Shown here in pieces: positions 18,901-31,702 of a stretch of DNA of 64,000 bases. A model generated the notes under the pieces. That model was not told the DNA's origin. It did not search any database and saw only the letters and a program-made list of their open reading frames with translations. Both the position numbers and the translations under genes were made by a program. The first letter of the stretch is position 1. Each line of letters begins with the position of its first letter. Origin of the DNA: Armillaria gallica (taxonomy: Eukaryota > Basidiomycota > Agaricomycetes > Agaricales > Physalacriaceae); assembly GCA_037576215.1 (NCBI GenBank), contig JBANDB010000008.1, forward strand, positions 1,736,001-1,800,000, given 5' to 3'.

Positions 18901-19861
18901 AGGCAGATCACGCATTTTCTGGAAATCGGAGGGAAAGAAGCTGACATTAGCTGAACACCCCACACCCCGTCTACTTGATCTCGGGAACATGGGGACAAAT
19001 TCCTCTTCGCGAAAGTGAAGTGGCGGAGAATCTTCCCATGTGGAAGGATCCAAATACTTGTTCTTGTATGCAGGCCCTGGACAGGATAGAGCTGCAGCAG
19101 ATTTAAGAAAGGCGGATACTGCTTGATGTTCTTCGGTTTGCAGACGGTAATTGAGATCCCTGAATGCTTTCGTTAAATTACGAGAAACTTGAACGAGCAG
19201 GACATACAGGACTTCGGCAGGTGAAACCTTAGGGTCGTCGAATCCTTCAAGTGAGATAGGCTTGATAGACTGCGACGTCAGAAATGCTGCACGACTTTGG
19301 GGCACCGATGTAAAAGATCCGCTTGAGCCAGGATGAGGGGTAGCCCGTCTCGACCTTCGACTAAGCATTGGCGATAAGGGCTCGTGAACGATAAAGTCCT
19401 CCTTGTCATCGGCTGCGAATGTCAGTAAAATACGCACAAGACGGATGAAGTAACGTACTACTGAACTCATGCGAGACTCTCTCACTCTTTGTTGGCCCGT
19501 GGTTGACCTTCATCGCGTTCTTCAGATACTGCAGCACTTCAGGAAGAACTTGAAATTTTTCTTGATATGGTTCGAGATTGCCAAACCGATACCGCTGCGT
19601 GAGGTTCAAGAAGGGATCTGCGGGAAGCCGTATCGAATTTTTATCATGCAGCGGCACCATCACGAGGGTCTGAGACAGTAACTGGAGAGTAGAAAATCAG
19701 CTCCATCCCATCGAAACAGTAAGAATGTCCCTTACCTCGGAGACGGCATCTTCAGTAAATTGAATGTAATCGGTCGTTAGATGGGTGACAGCATATTCAT
19801 ATAGAATATTCCGGATATGTTCGCGTAGAGCACATTCCTCATCATCGCCATTGACATCCAT
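16000..19861 (-). CDS. Putative SHOC1/ZIP2-type meiotic crossover protein (XPF-like, nuclease-dead)
   Basis: This is a large protein of roughly 1,100 residues assembled from several exons. The N-terminal half includes DPFLNLTQRYRFG, ISLEGFDDPKVSPAEVLYVLLVQ and a SWTPF motif. The centre is a long disordered Ser/Gln/Pro-rich stretch. The C-terminus looks like a degenerate XPF/ERCC4 fold (VDLILDPNTAIIFASL, MAFADTVEDAAMFARYFGD, WGDRAWLDGEVPE) without an ERKxxxD catalytic motif, then a helix-hairpin-helix tail (SLAAVSGMNRFAAYVIL, EEFLDLSPQERI, FGIYVGHER). That domain order fits SHOC1/ZIP2, which with SPO16 binds branched DNA and promotes class I crossovers. One intron near 17930 seems to use a GC donor (GCAAGT). 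The start at MDVNGDDEE is chosen; an ATG six codons upstream is also in frame. Assignment rests on the C-terminal pattern. Confidence 0.6.
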
Positions 19862-20321
19862 GGTGACGGTACAAGGCAACGAGCGACGCGACGCGACGAC
19901 ACGACGTCAGGAAAAAGCCGACCCGAGCCGACGGCAAATGCGGACCGTACCCTTGACAGCGCCGGTTCACTCACAACGTTACAGTCAAGTCAATTCAAAA
20001 AAACCCTTTCTCGCCAGTGTCTAGTATTCGATCGCCCACTTTCTGGCGGACTGAAGACTGTGGTCATCCTTCGACTCTTCCTGTGTCTTGGATTAGTCGT
20101 GGAAGTTCAACTTATGTCATGAGATGTCAGCCCAGTTATACGCTGACCCCAACTGCTATCGAGCACGAAGAATTATACACATCATACCCCGGAACATATC
20201 TACATTTTGTCCAAGTCTTTTCCAAGTCTTTCTCCCAGCACGTGGTCTGTTTTAGTTATCTCAGACTAGTTATGCCGTTACTGCCTATCTAGTTAGCAGT
20301 CTTTCTCAAACCTGGACCAGA
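19862..20321. promoter_or_regulatory. Divergent promoter region, SHOC1/ZIP2-like gene and 2OG oxygenase
   Basis: This 460-base interval separates two divergent start codons. No defined regulatory motif could be recognised by eye. It is assigned by gene arrangement only. Confidence 0.4.
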
Positions 20322-21863
20322 ATGTCCTCCATTGTCAACTACGAACATGAAAGCGGCATTCCTGTCGTAGACTTTGGCCCTTTCAGAGATGGGACTCGAA
20401 AACAAGAGGTTGCTGATGCCATCTTGAGGTCCTTCAAGGAAGTGGGAGTACGTGATGTGTTGCTTCGCTGTGACTGTCGCTAATCATAGTGAAAAGTTTG
20501 TATATTTAGTCAATCATGGCGTACCCCAAGAGAAGATGGACGGTATCATTGGTTGGGTGCGTCGGAACCATTACTTATTCCCCCAGCTTCTGTGACTTCG
20601 AGTAGGCCAAGAGATTGTTCGCGCTTCCCATGGAAACGAAGATGCTGGCTCCACATCCCCCTATTGGCACCCATCATCGTGGTATAGCTTCTCACATTCA
20701 TACTAATGCATAGATGAGCTAATATTTTATAGGGTACTCGGCGCCTGGACTCGAGAAGGTCATTCAGAATGAGTTTGATCCCGACAAGATTGTTCAAAGC
20801 AGAAAGACAACTCCGGACGCAAAAGAAAATTTCGAATCTGGCAAAGAGGACGACAAAGTCATGCCGAATATATGGTTGCCCGACGGGATTCTACCAGGAT
20901 TCAAGGAGGCATGCTTGGATTATTTCTGGGTGCGATACTACCCCTGTACCCTCCCGCGTGGATTTGACCAATCTCCTCCACAGACCTGTTACGAAGTAGA
21001 ATTGAATATCTTCAGAGCCCTTGCTCTCGGCTTTCATATCGACGAGGAATTTTTTACTGAGTACCATTCTGCTGCTGACAATCAGCTTCGTATGCTGCAT
21101 TATTTCAGGTATGATTTACGTACCTCGCTCCCCCTTCAAGTCATCCTGGAGTCTACCTTCTAGCGTTCCTGTCAAAGATGTCGAAGCAGGGTTGGCTCCC
21201 CGTATCGGAGCGCATTCGGATTTCGGTACTATCACTATGTTACTTCAAGATCATGCCGGTGGTCTCGAAGTTGAAGATCCTTATAACCCGGGCAAGTTCA
21301 AAGTATCTTCATGCTTTCCTTCATTTCGGGGTCATCGGATAATTGTTTCTCATTAGGCCGCCACACCTATTCCTGGTTCTCTCGTGATCAATGCTGGTGA
21401 CTTTTTGATGCGATGTACGTGATGGACATCTTTTGCTCTCCCACAACCCTTATCCGTTGAAAAAGGGTCCAACGACACCATTCGAAGCACCATTCACCGC
21501 GTCCGTGCGCCGAAACACATGTATGGCACTGACTGCATGACCCCGGAGCGATACTCTATTCCCTACGTGAGCAGTCACTTCAGCTTCGTTGCTCGATATC
21601 TTACCTCTTCATTCAATGTTTAGTTCTGCAGCCCAGTACGTTCTCTTTCTGAAGCATCAAAGGGCTACCGTGATTCTGGCACTGCCATCAGAACTACTCT
21701 GCGATCATCGACAGCGTTCCCGGGACATGGTCGGAGGCTGTACCTAAGAAATACGAACCTATTGATGTAGGTCATTTGGCCTTTGCACCATTCCATCAGC
21801 TAACCATGTCCTCACAAGTCCGCGGAATATCGGATGAAGCGACTCGCCATGTCGTATATGTGA
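20322..21863 (+). CDS. 2-oxoglutarate/Fe(II) oxygenase, isopenicillin-N-synthase-like
   Basis: This is a predicted non-haem iron dioxygenase of about 350 residues, substrate unknown. After removal of roughly eight short introns the protein has the DIOX_N pattern (GIPVVDFGPF, SFKEVGFVYLVNHG, a GTHHRGYSAPG loop) and the catalytic 2OG domain: HSDFGTITMLLQD gives the HxD iron ligands, VINAGDFLMRWSND follows, and TIRSTIHRVRAP gives the distal His ligand and the Arg of the RxS/P co-substrate clamp. The end reads EYRMKRLAMSYM. Such genes are common in fungi and often act in secondary metabolism, but no biosynthetic cluster surrounds this one. Confidence 0.88.
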
Positions 21864-23586
21864 CTTGTAGGTTCTTTTGCATTCTACAGAGGCGGGAAAA
21901 CTTCATCTGGCCGTTTCTGCTTCTACTTCTACTGGAACACATGTACTGCTATATGGACAGTCTGGACTTCAAAGACATGTATTGGCTGAACGGAATGTCA
22001 TGGACTTCTGGCAAGGCTTTCAAACTTCTTTCTTGAGCTATACTGCACAAGTTGCGGCTATCATTGTAATTTCCTTGTCACACCAAAAGCTCCTTCTGCG
22101 CCGTCTTTTTGTTACCTTTACTGCGCTCATCTAAGGTTTCGACCCAAAGCATTAAGTATTCTCGTTTCAATGGCCGTCGATTCCCAAGACTTCGGTACAG
22201 CCCGGATACTTTGCGAAACTTAGTTTAAACAGGGACGAGAAGTTGGAGGCTTCCCATTGGATGGCGTGGACCTTCTATGAAAAGCTTTTTCTTATCATGA
22301 AACAGAGAGGTTCTCTAGTGCCGTACGAGGCCACTGGCAAGTGCGGGCAGTGGTCTATTTCTGGTACATTTTGGTTATATGAAACCCGCTCGTAGAAATG
22401 GATACCACTGCACAAGGAGCCTTCCATACAGTATCCGCACCCACTGACAATCTACCTTCGGGGATTGAGTATGCTGACTTGTCGGTGTGCCTTCGGCAGA
22501 ACTCCTCAGGCATATCAGATACATATACATCAACTAAATTTCCCCGGCAGGGAAACAACCCTTCTACCGCCTTTGCCGACAAACCCGACGGATTTGGCCA
22601 AGCCCTATATTCTAGGATGAAGACGTCACGGCGAACTTCTAATCAGTTCCCCGTATCTCGGGACCATTTCACTGCAAGATATTCGTGGCCAACCGCTATC
22701 GCTTCGAACCGGCTAGCGGCCCCGATAATCAATAAACGGAACCGTGATGCACTCTGGATCCTGGAAAACCCTTCTCCGCACCAACGTTAAGTTACCAGGC
22801 ACCTTCCCAACCTCCTTTCCTTGGCTTCATTCGAGCCATCTGTCAAGCTCTGGTTCTGCGCAGCACAGAACCCCATAATAGCATCTCCTCCCAACGTTCC
22901 GTAATTCGAAGCCGGCCTCGTAAATCACCTTAGCACAATCAGACTGAAGCGTTAGAATATTCATTTACATTATTGAAACTACGTACCTACAGATCATGAT
23001 CAGGGTTGCCATTGCAATTCCTAAAACTTTAGATCCATCAGCACCAATTCACAGGGAACTGGATTTAGTAACGACTTCGATTTCTCGATCACTCGATCGT
23101 TGAGTCGGGAATCGGAGGACGTACCACGAAAGGATGTGGTCCACATGCAAGGTAGGATGAATACGGAGAGACTGGGCATTTGTTCCCGCCGCTTCAGAAA
23201 TCCATTCATTTAGTGCTTGTTCCACGGAAAGAGGTCGATACAAGAGTTTAAAGATAGCGATGGCGGAACATGACAAACACCTCGTCTAAGCATAAGCAGC
23301 GCCTTTATCTTACTTGTCCCCGATAAGTGGCGAACATCGTCATAAGCTCGGTCATTGTGGCGTCACCTAAGCACATATGGGATTTTCATGGACAAATTCG
23401 TCGAGATAGCACGGTGCACTTACCGGGTGCACTTACCGAGAGCACTGCTTCCTCCTTCCATCGAATGATCATGTCTAACCCCGGTTAGGATTTTTTAACG
23501 ATTACGATTTCGTCCAGTATAGAAGGTACAAACCAGAACAATAGAGCAGGGCTGTATACCATACCCGGTATCGATAATGGTGGTTC
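21864..23586. other. Intergenic, no supported gene
   Basis: This 1.7 kb interval lies between two convergent stop codons. It contains several short open frames, including one of about 75 codons on the minus strand near 23049-23276 preceded by splice-like motifs, but none has a recognised domain or a convincing exon chain. It may hold 3' UTRs or a small unrecognised gene. Confidence 0.4.
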
Positions 23587-26500
23587 CTAATGCAGGTTAC
23601 TCTCCGAATGTTCAAGCTGCGACCAACTTAGCGGACCTCCTTTAGCTCCAGTCACATCCCTCGATATATCAGTCAATGGTACTAAAGACGGCCTGCAGTA
23701 AACACCTGTGTTACACAACAGCAAAATAGCATGTGAGAACAACCCGACCGACCTTCCATGTGCACATTGAAATGGAAACGCAGTATTAGCCAATTGCAGC
23801 ACCAGCCGTTCACACTGTGTCACACTAAGCGTATCATTAAACATAATAGCACCTGTAAGGAAAAAGTCTAGTCAACGACCTTAAGACTAAAAGTAAACAA
23901 GATCACCTCTACAGGCCTTTGAATTAATCAAATCCATGAGTTCTCGGGGGCACCATCTCAGAGCTTTCAGCCAAACAAAACTATTTTCATCTGACTCTGG
24001 TGCACTATCTTCAACGGCAGGATCACCGGACAGGTCTGGATTAGAAAGAGATCCCTTGACCAAATCACGCAGTTCGTCCCCGACTAGGAGCTGGTGGTAC
24101 CTGTGTTAGCGCGCGGAAGAAGTTGAATAAACAAAGTTCTCCCCGACCTTATTACCGACGATATCCGGTATAGTTTCCACCATGATTTGTCTATATCCAC
24201 TTTCCTCGGAATCTGGCTCTGACTCTGACCCAACTTCATCTAGCCCACAAAATCCAAAACCCCAATAGCGCAATGCGCGCTGGACTTGGGGACTTCGGGC
24301 CAGTTGAATCGCTTCATGTCTCGTTAAGAGTATAGGTATATTCGGAGAAAGTACCCTCGTCTCCACCATCCTAGTCTTATCTTGGCCTCCCTTCTGACTA
24401 TACAAAAAGCCCGAGCAAAGTGTTTTCAGGAATCGTTCAACCCGGATACGTTCGTCAGCAGCATGCTGGTCGATAAGGACAAGTGCCCGTCCAGGTCGAC
24501 CGCCACCTTCGATTTGCCCGGTGTCATTGATAAGGCATGCTATGAACTTCCTGTCCACCTGATTTATGACATGGGCATTTTCGAGGTCCTCCTTTCGATA
24601 TCGATGGCTTGAAGAGCCACCGATGGTCATGGCGTAGGTCATCGGATTATGCTGTCCGGAAGGGAAGTAGCGGGAGGATTGGCAGCCGTGAGAGGGATTC
24701 TTGCGGCTGAAAGCATCTTGTACATTTAGCCACGGTGTGGAGTCCGAAATGCTAATAGAAGGTATTTTGCGTTCAATCTGGGTATATACGTCGTTGGCCT
24801 GTCAAAATAAATGAGCCATCAAACAATGAATGCGAAAACCAAACTAACCTCAAGGGCCTCCAGAATCCATTCTGGCATTGCAGATTTCCCAGCTCCAGAA
24901 GCTTGTTTCGAGAGAGGAAAAGTGATTCTAGAGTTTGGTGTTCGGAGCTTGGCGTCCCTCACTTCGTCCCTTCCCCCCAGAATAGCATTCTCGCAAGCTT
25001 GCGAGTTCCCAGTTCGGTCATTCACAACAAAGCCTCGCCCTGTTGTTGGGTCAGTCCAAATAAACTCGCCCGGCACCTTGTCACGCTCATCCTGACAATT
25101 GAAAAATATGAATTTATTGTGGGTCGCCTGATCGAAACACATACCCGTCTGATGAACAGCGGCGTGGCGGTGCGCTGTAATTCTAGGCCGCCTCCATCGA
25201 CCACTTCATCAGAAACATAACCCGAGTCGTCAATATCGGTTTTTCTCCGTTTGCGAGGGGTAGGAGATGCGGTATTACTTGTGCTTCCCTCTCTCACATT
25301 CGAAAAGCCATTACGAGATAAAAATGATTGGATAGCGTTAGAAAGAAGAGCGATTATCGTGTCTGTGTTCTGAAAAGGAACAAGGGGTAGTATGATGGTA
25401 TCGTGAAACCGGAAAATCAATAATACCTGGAAATGGAGGTTCCCTTTTGCTGGTTCAAGGCAGTTGTCTACTTCGCGGGGCGGCACAGTTAAATTCAAGA
25501 CATAGACGGGCCTTTTCTCCGTTTTTCTGGGAGATCTCCGCGAGGCTGTGGACTGCGCTTAGATGTTTACCCACCAGATCCAAGAAGTGGCTTACTTGGC
25601 CGCAGACTCGTCTCTCCAGTTTCGTCATAAGCCTGTGAAAAAAAGACAGGTAAACGGCATCCTAAGAGGAATCCACGAGAGTACGTACATGCTTGGCAAA
25701 CGTGCTTACCGTAAATTTAGCATCAATGAGCCGGTGTAAATCGCCCACGTCGATTGGATGCTTATTGACGTCTTTCAAAAAATATCAGTGACAAGTCACT
25801 GAGCTGGTGGATAAATAAATACATATGTATTGATACACCTGTTGGAACAGTTTTTGATTGACATTGAAAACACCAAAAATTCATTTAAACGCACTTTGGA
25901 TGGCGCGCCGTCCAGGCTGATGAAGCCTTCAAGCGTAATGCCATTTTCAGAAAGATTAATTTCTTCAACGTGCTAGAAACCCACGTCAATACCTTTAGAA
26001 AACTGATTCATGCACGGGAGCCGAGCATTGAGCACTGGCACAACGAAACATATGAACAAATCTTAATTTTCCTCGACCACGGCCAACAAAGCGGCACGCC
26101 CAAAAGGACTGAATTGGAGGCGCAGGAAAACCAAGTCTTTGGGACAAAACCCGTCAAGGTTCAGTTGTCCTCTTGCAGGAAACATATCGGCCTCCGTCAC
26201 GACGAAGGAAGTACGTACCTGGACCAAAGCCTTGCCAAACAGATGCCGGAACGTACAGAGCGACGATGGCGTCTGCGGCGACCCTTGATCAGGGAAAAAG
26301 GGATACCCGATTAGAGCGAAAGCCGACCGACCTTGGGAACCTTCAACACGGGTCCACTATTCCTGACCGCGTTCGTATTCTCGAGCGAGAAAGCGACACC
26401 AGGAAAGACCAACGCGTAGGTCTCGATTTCCTGTTTGATTAGCTCCAATGTCCGGCTCGGGGAAGGGTGGGAACGCCGTCGGACTGGGAGCTGGAGAGCG

Positions 26501-27170
26501 TCAGTCATACAGGCTATATGCGCCTAGGGGAGTCAAGGCGCACGTTGTAGAAGGCATCTCGAACACAAACGACCGTCCCGGGCGTCTCTCTCCTCCACCG
26601 AACAGCGACGCCAGAGTATAACGTCTGGCCCCCCTGGAGTACGTGAGAAACGCTGGAGACCAAGTGCCGGGTGGCGTTACCTTGAGTATAACAGACCACG
26701 TCTCCCTCGACACGGCCGTCCGCGACGAGATTTCTAGGCAGCACAAGTCCGCAGCCGAGGCGAGAGCTATTCACGTTTTGGTAGGTATCAAACAACCAAG
26801 TCACGATAAGGACACACCTTCGCCACGAAACCCAAACGTCGACAGAACATTCAACGAGTCCGGATCGTAGGCTTTCGACGTGACTGGAAAGCACTCAGCG
26901 AAATTCGCAAGTCACTACCGATCCTATTTACGCACCGTAGCGCCCTTCGATACCAGCCAACGCGTCCTTGCCCATTCCAGTCCCATCGTCCCTCACCCAG
27001 CACGTCCACCCCTCACAGTCTACCCCGACATCAACATGCCTCGCCCCGGCGTCAAGCGAGTTCTGTATGAGCTCGGACACGATTTGGGGGAGGGAGGTGA
27101 GGATCTGGGTGGACCGGATTTTGCTCTGTGTAGAAGCTGGTAGGAGTTCGATACCCTTTTTCTGTTCCAT
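23587..27170 (-). CDS. MLH3: DNA mismatch-repair/meiotic crossover endonuclease MLH3
   Basis: MLH3 pairs with MLH1 to form the endonuclease that resolves joint molecules as crossovers, with a lesser mismatch-repair role. About a dozen exons read in frame from MEQKKGIELLPAS. The N-terminal GHKL ATPase carries SELIQNSLDAGA (catalytic Glu), DDGTGM, TFGFRGEALASAADL and the RDAFYN/LPVRR joint. The transducer region includes FRHLFGKALVQ, SLDGAPSK and YIYVNKHPIDV across intron junctions. The C-terminal endonuclease domain has INQVDRKFI, the DQHAADERIRVE metal site, KACRGAIMFNDTL and FPFQCAHGRPSLVPL. Those last two motifs separate MLH3 from PMS1/PMS2 (which have CPHGRP). All nuclease motifs look intact. 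Confidence 0.92.
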
Positions 27171-27554
27171 TTTATGGTAGTGTGAATGAGTGCAGAGAGA
27201 ACGACATGCAGGTACGGGTTCAAGTTCAAGTTGAACCACTGATAATCGTGCTGAGGTTCAAGTTATGATGATGTCATACTTCGACACAAATAGACATAGC
27301 CCCTATTTTACCTTGGGCATAAATAACTTCGTACCTGTAGTACGATGCCATTTTACATGCTACCGTTCAAAAGTTCGGGCGTATCATTTACAAAACGGGA
27401 GGATCTTCGTGTTCAGAAAGGTTAAATGGAGTTAAAGGGCTAGCGTTATACGACCCCAACGGACGACTATAAAGACCATATATTCTTGCAAAAAACACAA
27501 TGTACATAATATCACAGACCTGACGAATACAAACATTAAATAGACAGAGATTTA

Positions 27555-28920
27555 TCACTCCACATTATCCATATCCTCCGAACCAGAATCAGATCGCTTT
27601 CGCTTATTTGACCCAGGCCGACTCCGCTTCAGGTCCGAATTCTATTAGCAATATCCTAACGTACCCAGATACTAGCTCTCACCAAAGGAAGTTTCTGTCC
27701 CTGATTCCCAAGCGCAATAGACAACACTGTCATATCTACAGAAAAGCACCATTACCACCGACCTAACGCAGACGCTAGAAAAAACTCATACCCGGAACAC
27801 CAGGAAACCTCTTTGCTGAAAACACCGTAAACGGCTCTGTGAACGTCTGCGCCAGCACAGGCGACATACCCGTATGCACTGCTGACGCCCCCGCTCCAGG
27901 CGCAGGCGGAGCTCCGACGTTCATCAGCCGCAGACGCAAGCGAAATGTACCCTCAGTGCGAACGGACAAATCCTGGAAGAGGAAAAATATTCCCGGCTTG
28001 CGGTGCGCATCCAGGAGGCGGGTAGCGTTGGCGGACAGCGGACCGACGAGGGTACGTGTGTAGGTGTGTCGGGGAAGGGGCGGGATCAAAGGCGTAGACA
28101 GGGTCCGTTTCTTCTTGGCTATAGATGGAGAAGTAGGAGTCGGAGTGGACGGTTCACAGTATGCATTTTCCGGTGGACTTGAGCTTGTATCTGGTGGCGG
28201 ATTGGGATTGGAGTAAACGTCTGAAGTCCATTCAGACCCTTCGGAACTGTTGGGGTAAAATTTCCATGGTTCCCCGTCGAAAGACTGGGGAGGTTGCTGA
28301 GGCTGCTGTGAGAAGGGTGTGCAAAGGTAGCACCATGTCGGGGCAGGCCCCGGATATACGAGGTCTGTGGGCGGGGAATCGGTGTCGGATGTCGGGTGAG
28401 GCGGCTGTCCACTTTTGGATATACGCCGCCGTTTGTTATTATTGCATGGCCTCGATGTCTGTTGGACGTATCGTTCGGCCAAGGAAGGGTGTAGGACCAA
28501 GTTCATTTCTTGTTTCCCATCCTCAGACCAGAGATCTACTGTTACGAGGAAGAAAGAGCAATCTACGTCACTAGAGGCAGGTGAACAATAGTCATCGGTA
28601 TAAAAAGACACACATACTCGACATCAACAGTGCTATCGTCTTCCCGTTTAACTACCATCTTCACGACTGCCGCTGGTGCTAGTGGTCGTCGATCCTGCAT
28701 ATACATTGATTTACAATTGAGATCTCTAAATAAACCAGCCTACCTTGTCTCCAAAACCGCACGTTCGGGCCCTTAGCGGGCTCTGAACGACCTCGAGAGT
28801 ATATAGCCTATGGAAATCAGAGATAAAAGAGATACCGAAGAACCCAAGTACTCACTTTCGACCAGACCACTGAGCCCATGTAAGCTCTGAACATGCGTCA
28901 ACAACAGCCTTGGCGGGCAT
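27555..28920 (-). CDS. VelB-type velvet regulator, copy 1
   Basis: Velvet proteins are fungal DNA-binding regulators of development and secondary metabolism; VelB partners VeA or VosA. Exons give a start MPAKAVVDA, then WAQWSGRKLYTLEVVQ, RARTCGFGDKDRRPLAP and VDCSFFLVTVDLW. A Pro/Ser-rich insertion of about 130 residues splits the domain, as in VelB, then TRTLVGPLSANATRLLD, GIFFLFQDLSVRTEG, RLRLRLMNVG, FTEPFTVFSAKRFPGV and LGNQGQKLPL follow, with a basic/acidic tail (NKRKRSDSGSEDMD). Stops precede the chosen ATG. The usual PGVxxTTxLS is DMTVLS here, and CGFGDK is preceded by T rather than M, so this copy is the more diverged. It is a tandem paralogue of the gene at 30258-31702. VosA is a less likely alternative. 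Confidence 0.85.
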
Positions 28921-29855
28921 ATGATTGCTTTATCATTAGGACCAGAGGGGGAAAAAGAGAGGTGATCCATAACAACGGAACGCTCGACGATCAATAAATA
29001 CCTAATCACTGGCCTAATTGCGCGATATCCCGACAAACCAATTCAATACTGTTGAGGTTAGCGCTGTTCGGCGTGGGTTGTGGATCAAGGGCGCGGTACA
29101 GTGCACAGCCACTCAGACGCGTCTCTTCGCTCGACCGCGTACTTGCCTTACACGGCAGCTTCGGCTACAAGTACCAGTCCTCTGGCGTGGTGCTCAACCG
29201 GTACTCGAACGTCTACAACCACCCGGAGGTCTTCGTTTGCAGTATGTTCACATCCGAAACGGGACACACCTTGATTGCCTTGTATTGCCTAGACTGCGAA
29301 AAAGTCAGACTAAGCCTTGCAGGGTCGAATATCCGCCGCTGCACTAATAATAAAAGTAATTGCAAGAGCCAAACTGCCTTCCGAACGAATTCCTAATCAA
29401 TTGGAAGCGATAACCCATGTATTCAACGGCACGAATTACGGCTTTTATTTTGTACAGGCAAGGGAAGTAAATCCAGGCGAGAGCAATTGAAATTCTGGGT
29501 TTGGCATTTTTGAATGATACTGGGTCTCGAGGCAACGAAAGACCGAGCACACATATGCATATCATGATGGCACTGGCAAGACAACAACGAGAAATCAACA
29601 GCCTGGTATTCATTCCGGTGAGACTAGACCAGTGACCGAGGTTCCCGATTTATGTAGGATACAGTACATCAATATTGCATCAATGCCAAGAGATATCTCG
29701 AGCACGAAGATATATGGCCGACCTACTAATTCTCCTGCCAGACTGCCAATCGCAAATGATGGTTCTCACAGTATCACTTTGTTCCTCAGTATCCGCCTCC
29801 TTCCCTAGGTCCCGTTCGCAGACGGACCGGCAACTCGACTAAGGAAGACAATCTT
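28921..29855. other. Inter-velvet spacer, no supported gene
   Basis: This is the left part of the spacer between the two velvet genes. The first 100-odd bases resemble the flank upstream of copy 2 only weakly. An open frame near 29052-29393 (plus) contains HGSFGYKYQSSG and similar segments but matches no family I recognise. Confidence 0.35.
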
Positions 29856-29904
29856 ACTTGGACACGGACGTCAAAACCTGTGAGAGTATCACGGATACTT
29901 TTGG
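29856..29904 (-). pseudogene. Fragment of an MCCB exon
   Basis: On the minus strand this stretch spells KVSV..LSQVLTSVSK and then a GTAAGA donor-like end. The intact MCCB gene has the corresponding exon at about 35468-35529 ([19 protein letters not shown]). The fragment lacks about four codons (the MGSA part) and carries substitutions. It is a short non-functional copy of one exon end placed between the two velvet genes, 5.5 kb from its likely source. Confidence 0.6.
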
Positions 29905-30257
29905 ATGATCTGAGAATCGCCGGCCTGCCAGACGGAATCGAAAAACAATACTGAACATATTAGATCCACCTTGAGAAACATTCCGAGTCGTGCTTGACGA
30001 TAAGGCCATGTTTTCAGAGACGAGACGTAAGCTGGAACCAACAATACCTAAACCCAAGAATTAAATAAGAAAAAAGGAGAGCGGCGTATCGACGTACCAC
30101 GAGAGTCAACAAACAGCAGAAGTTTCAAGTTACATGCTAGAGTCACAGACTAACAAAACATCCACCATAAAGATACCATAAATTCTTCCGATATACAAAA
30201 ATATAGCAATAAATCAGACCTGAACGAACGTGAATAAATCTACATCACCACTTTGTT

Positions 30258-31702
30258 CTACTCTGCATCTGAATCCTCTTCCGAACCAGAATCGTGCCGC
30301 CGTCTCTTATTCGAGCCATGCCGATTCCGCTACAAGTTTAAAGAATACCATTAACAACAACACAAACGCATCACAGATCCCAAGACTCACCAAAGGGAGC
30401 TTCTGTCCCTGATTCCCAAGAGCAATAGACAACGCCGTCGTATCTACAAAAAACCATCAATCACCACACAACCTCCAAAAAACACACACATACCCGGAAC
30501 GCCAGGAAACCTCTTAGCCGAATACACCGTGAACGGCTCGGTGAACGTCTGCGCCAGCACGGGTGACACGTCCGTATGCACTGCTGACGCCCCAGCTTCA
30601 GGTGCAGGCGGAGCTCCGACGTTCATGAGTCTCAGACGCAGGCGAAATGTACCCTCAGTGCGAACGGACAAATCCTGGAAGAGGAAGAATATCCCGGGTT
30701 TGCGATGTTCATCCAGGAGGCGGGTTGCATTGGCGGATAACGGACCGACGAGGGTACGCGTGTAGGTGTGTCGGGGAAGAGGTGGTATCGATGGCGTAGG
30801 CGGGGGTCGCTTCTCCTTGGTTATAGACGGAGACGTAGGGGCGGGAGCAGCCGCTTCCCAATACGAAGTTGGACTTGAACTAGGATTTGGGTTGGGAGGT
30901 GAATTGGAGTAAGTCTCTGCATTCCATGGACGATATTCAGGTCCTTCGGAATTGTCGGGGTCGACTTGCCATGGTTCTCGGCCGAATGACTGGGGAGGTT
31001 GCTGGGGCGGCTGTGGGAAAGACGTGCTGGGGTAGCCCCATGTCGGGGTAGTCTCCGAATAAGCGAGGTCGGCAGGCGGTGGGTACGGTGGGTAGGGCTG
31101 CTCGGGAGATGTCGGCGTCGGTGTTGGCGTGGGTGTTCGAGTCGGGTTGGGCGCCTGTCCACTTTTGGATGTACGCCGCCTGGTATTGCTACTTGACTTT
31201 GGGGTCTGTTGGACGTATCGCTCGGACGATGAAGGATGCAGGACTAGATTCATTTCTTGTTTCCCGTCCCCAGACCAGAGATCGACCGTTACTAGGAAGA
31301 AGGAACAATCCACGTCTCTGAGGGGAGGTAAACCACGGTAATCTGTACAAAAAGAGGCACGCACTCGACGTCGACTATGCTGTCATCTTCTCGTTTAACT
31401 ACCATCTTCACTACGGCTGCTGGTGCTAGCGGTCGTCGATCCTGCATACAGATTGATTTCCAATTGACATCTCCAAATAAACCAGCTCACCTTGTCCCCG
31501 AATCCACACATCCTAGCTCTTAGTGGGTTCTGAATGACCTCGAGTGCGTATAACCTACGGAAAATCAGACACAAATTTAGACAATGGTGGAAATAAGCGC
31601 TGACTTTCGTCCAGACCACTGGCCCCATGTAAGTTCTGACCCGTCCACGGCCCCTACACGAAGGCCTGTCCCAGCCTGACGAGCATTCGTTTGTTGGATC
31701 AT
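30258..31702 (-). CDS. VelB-type velvet regulator, copy 2
   Basis: This has the same architecture and intron positions as copy 1. The protein starts MIQQTNARQAG, runs into WGQWSGRKLYALEVIQ, RARMCGFGDKDRRPLAP, VVKMVVKREDD and VDCSFFLVTVDLW, then a long Pro-rich insertion with a PTPTPTPT repeat, TRTLVGPLSANATRLLD, FLFQDLSVRTEG, FTEPFTVYSAKRFPGV, DTTALSIALGNQGQKLPL and a tail NKRRRHDSGSEEDSDAE that could act as a nuclear localisation signal. It matches family consensus better than copy 1 (RARMCGFGDK, DTTALS) and has a longer N-terminus, so it is the likelier ancestral-function copy (inference). Confidence 0.88.

Noticed and set aside
15197..22485. A shared 16-base string (atgctgacttgtcggt) in the phosphatase gene and near 22470
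   Set aside because: Flanking bases do not match, so it is most likely chance.
22398..22790. A 130-codon plus-strand open frame downstream of the oxygenase gene
   Set aside because: No domain, no supporting splice pattern and a biased composition. It lies between convergent genes.
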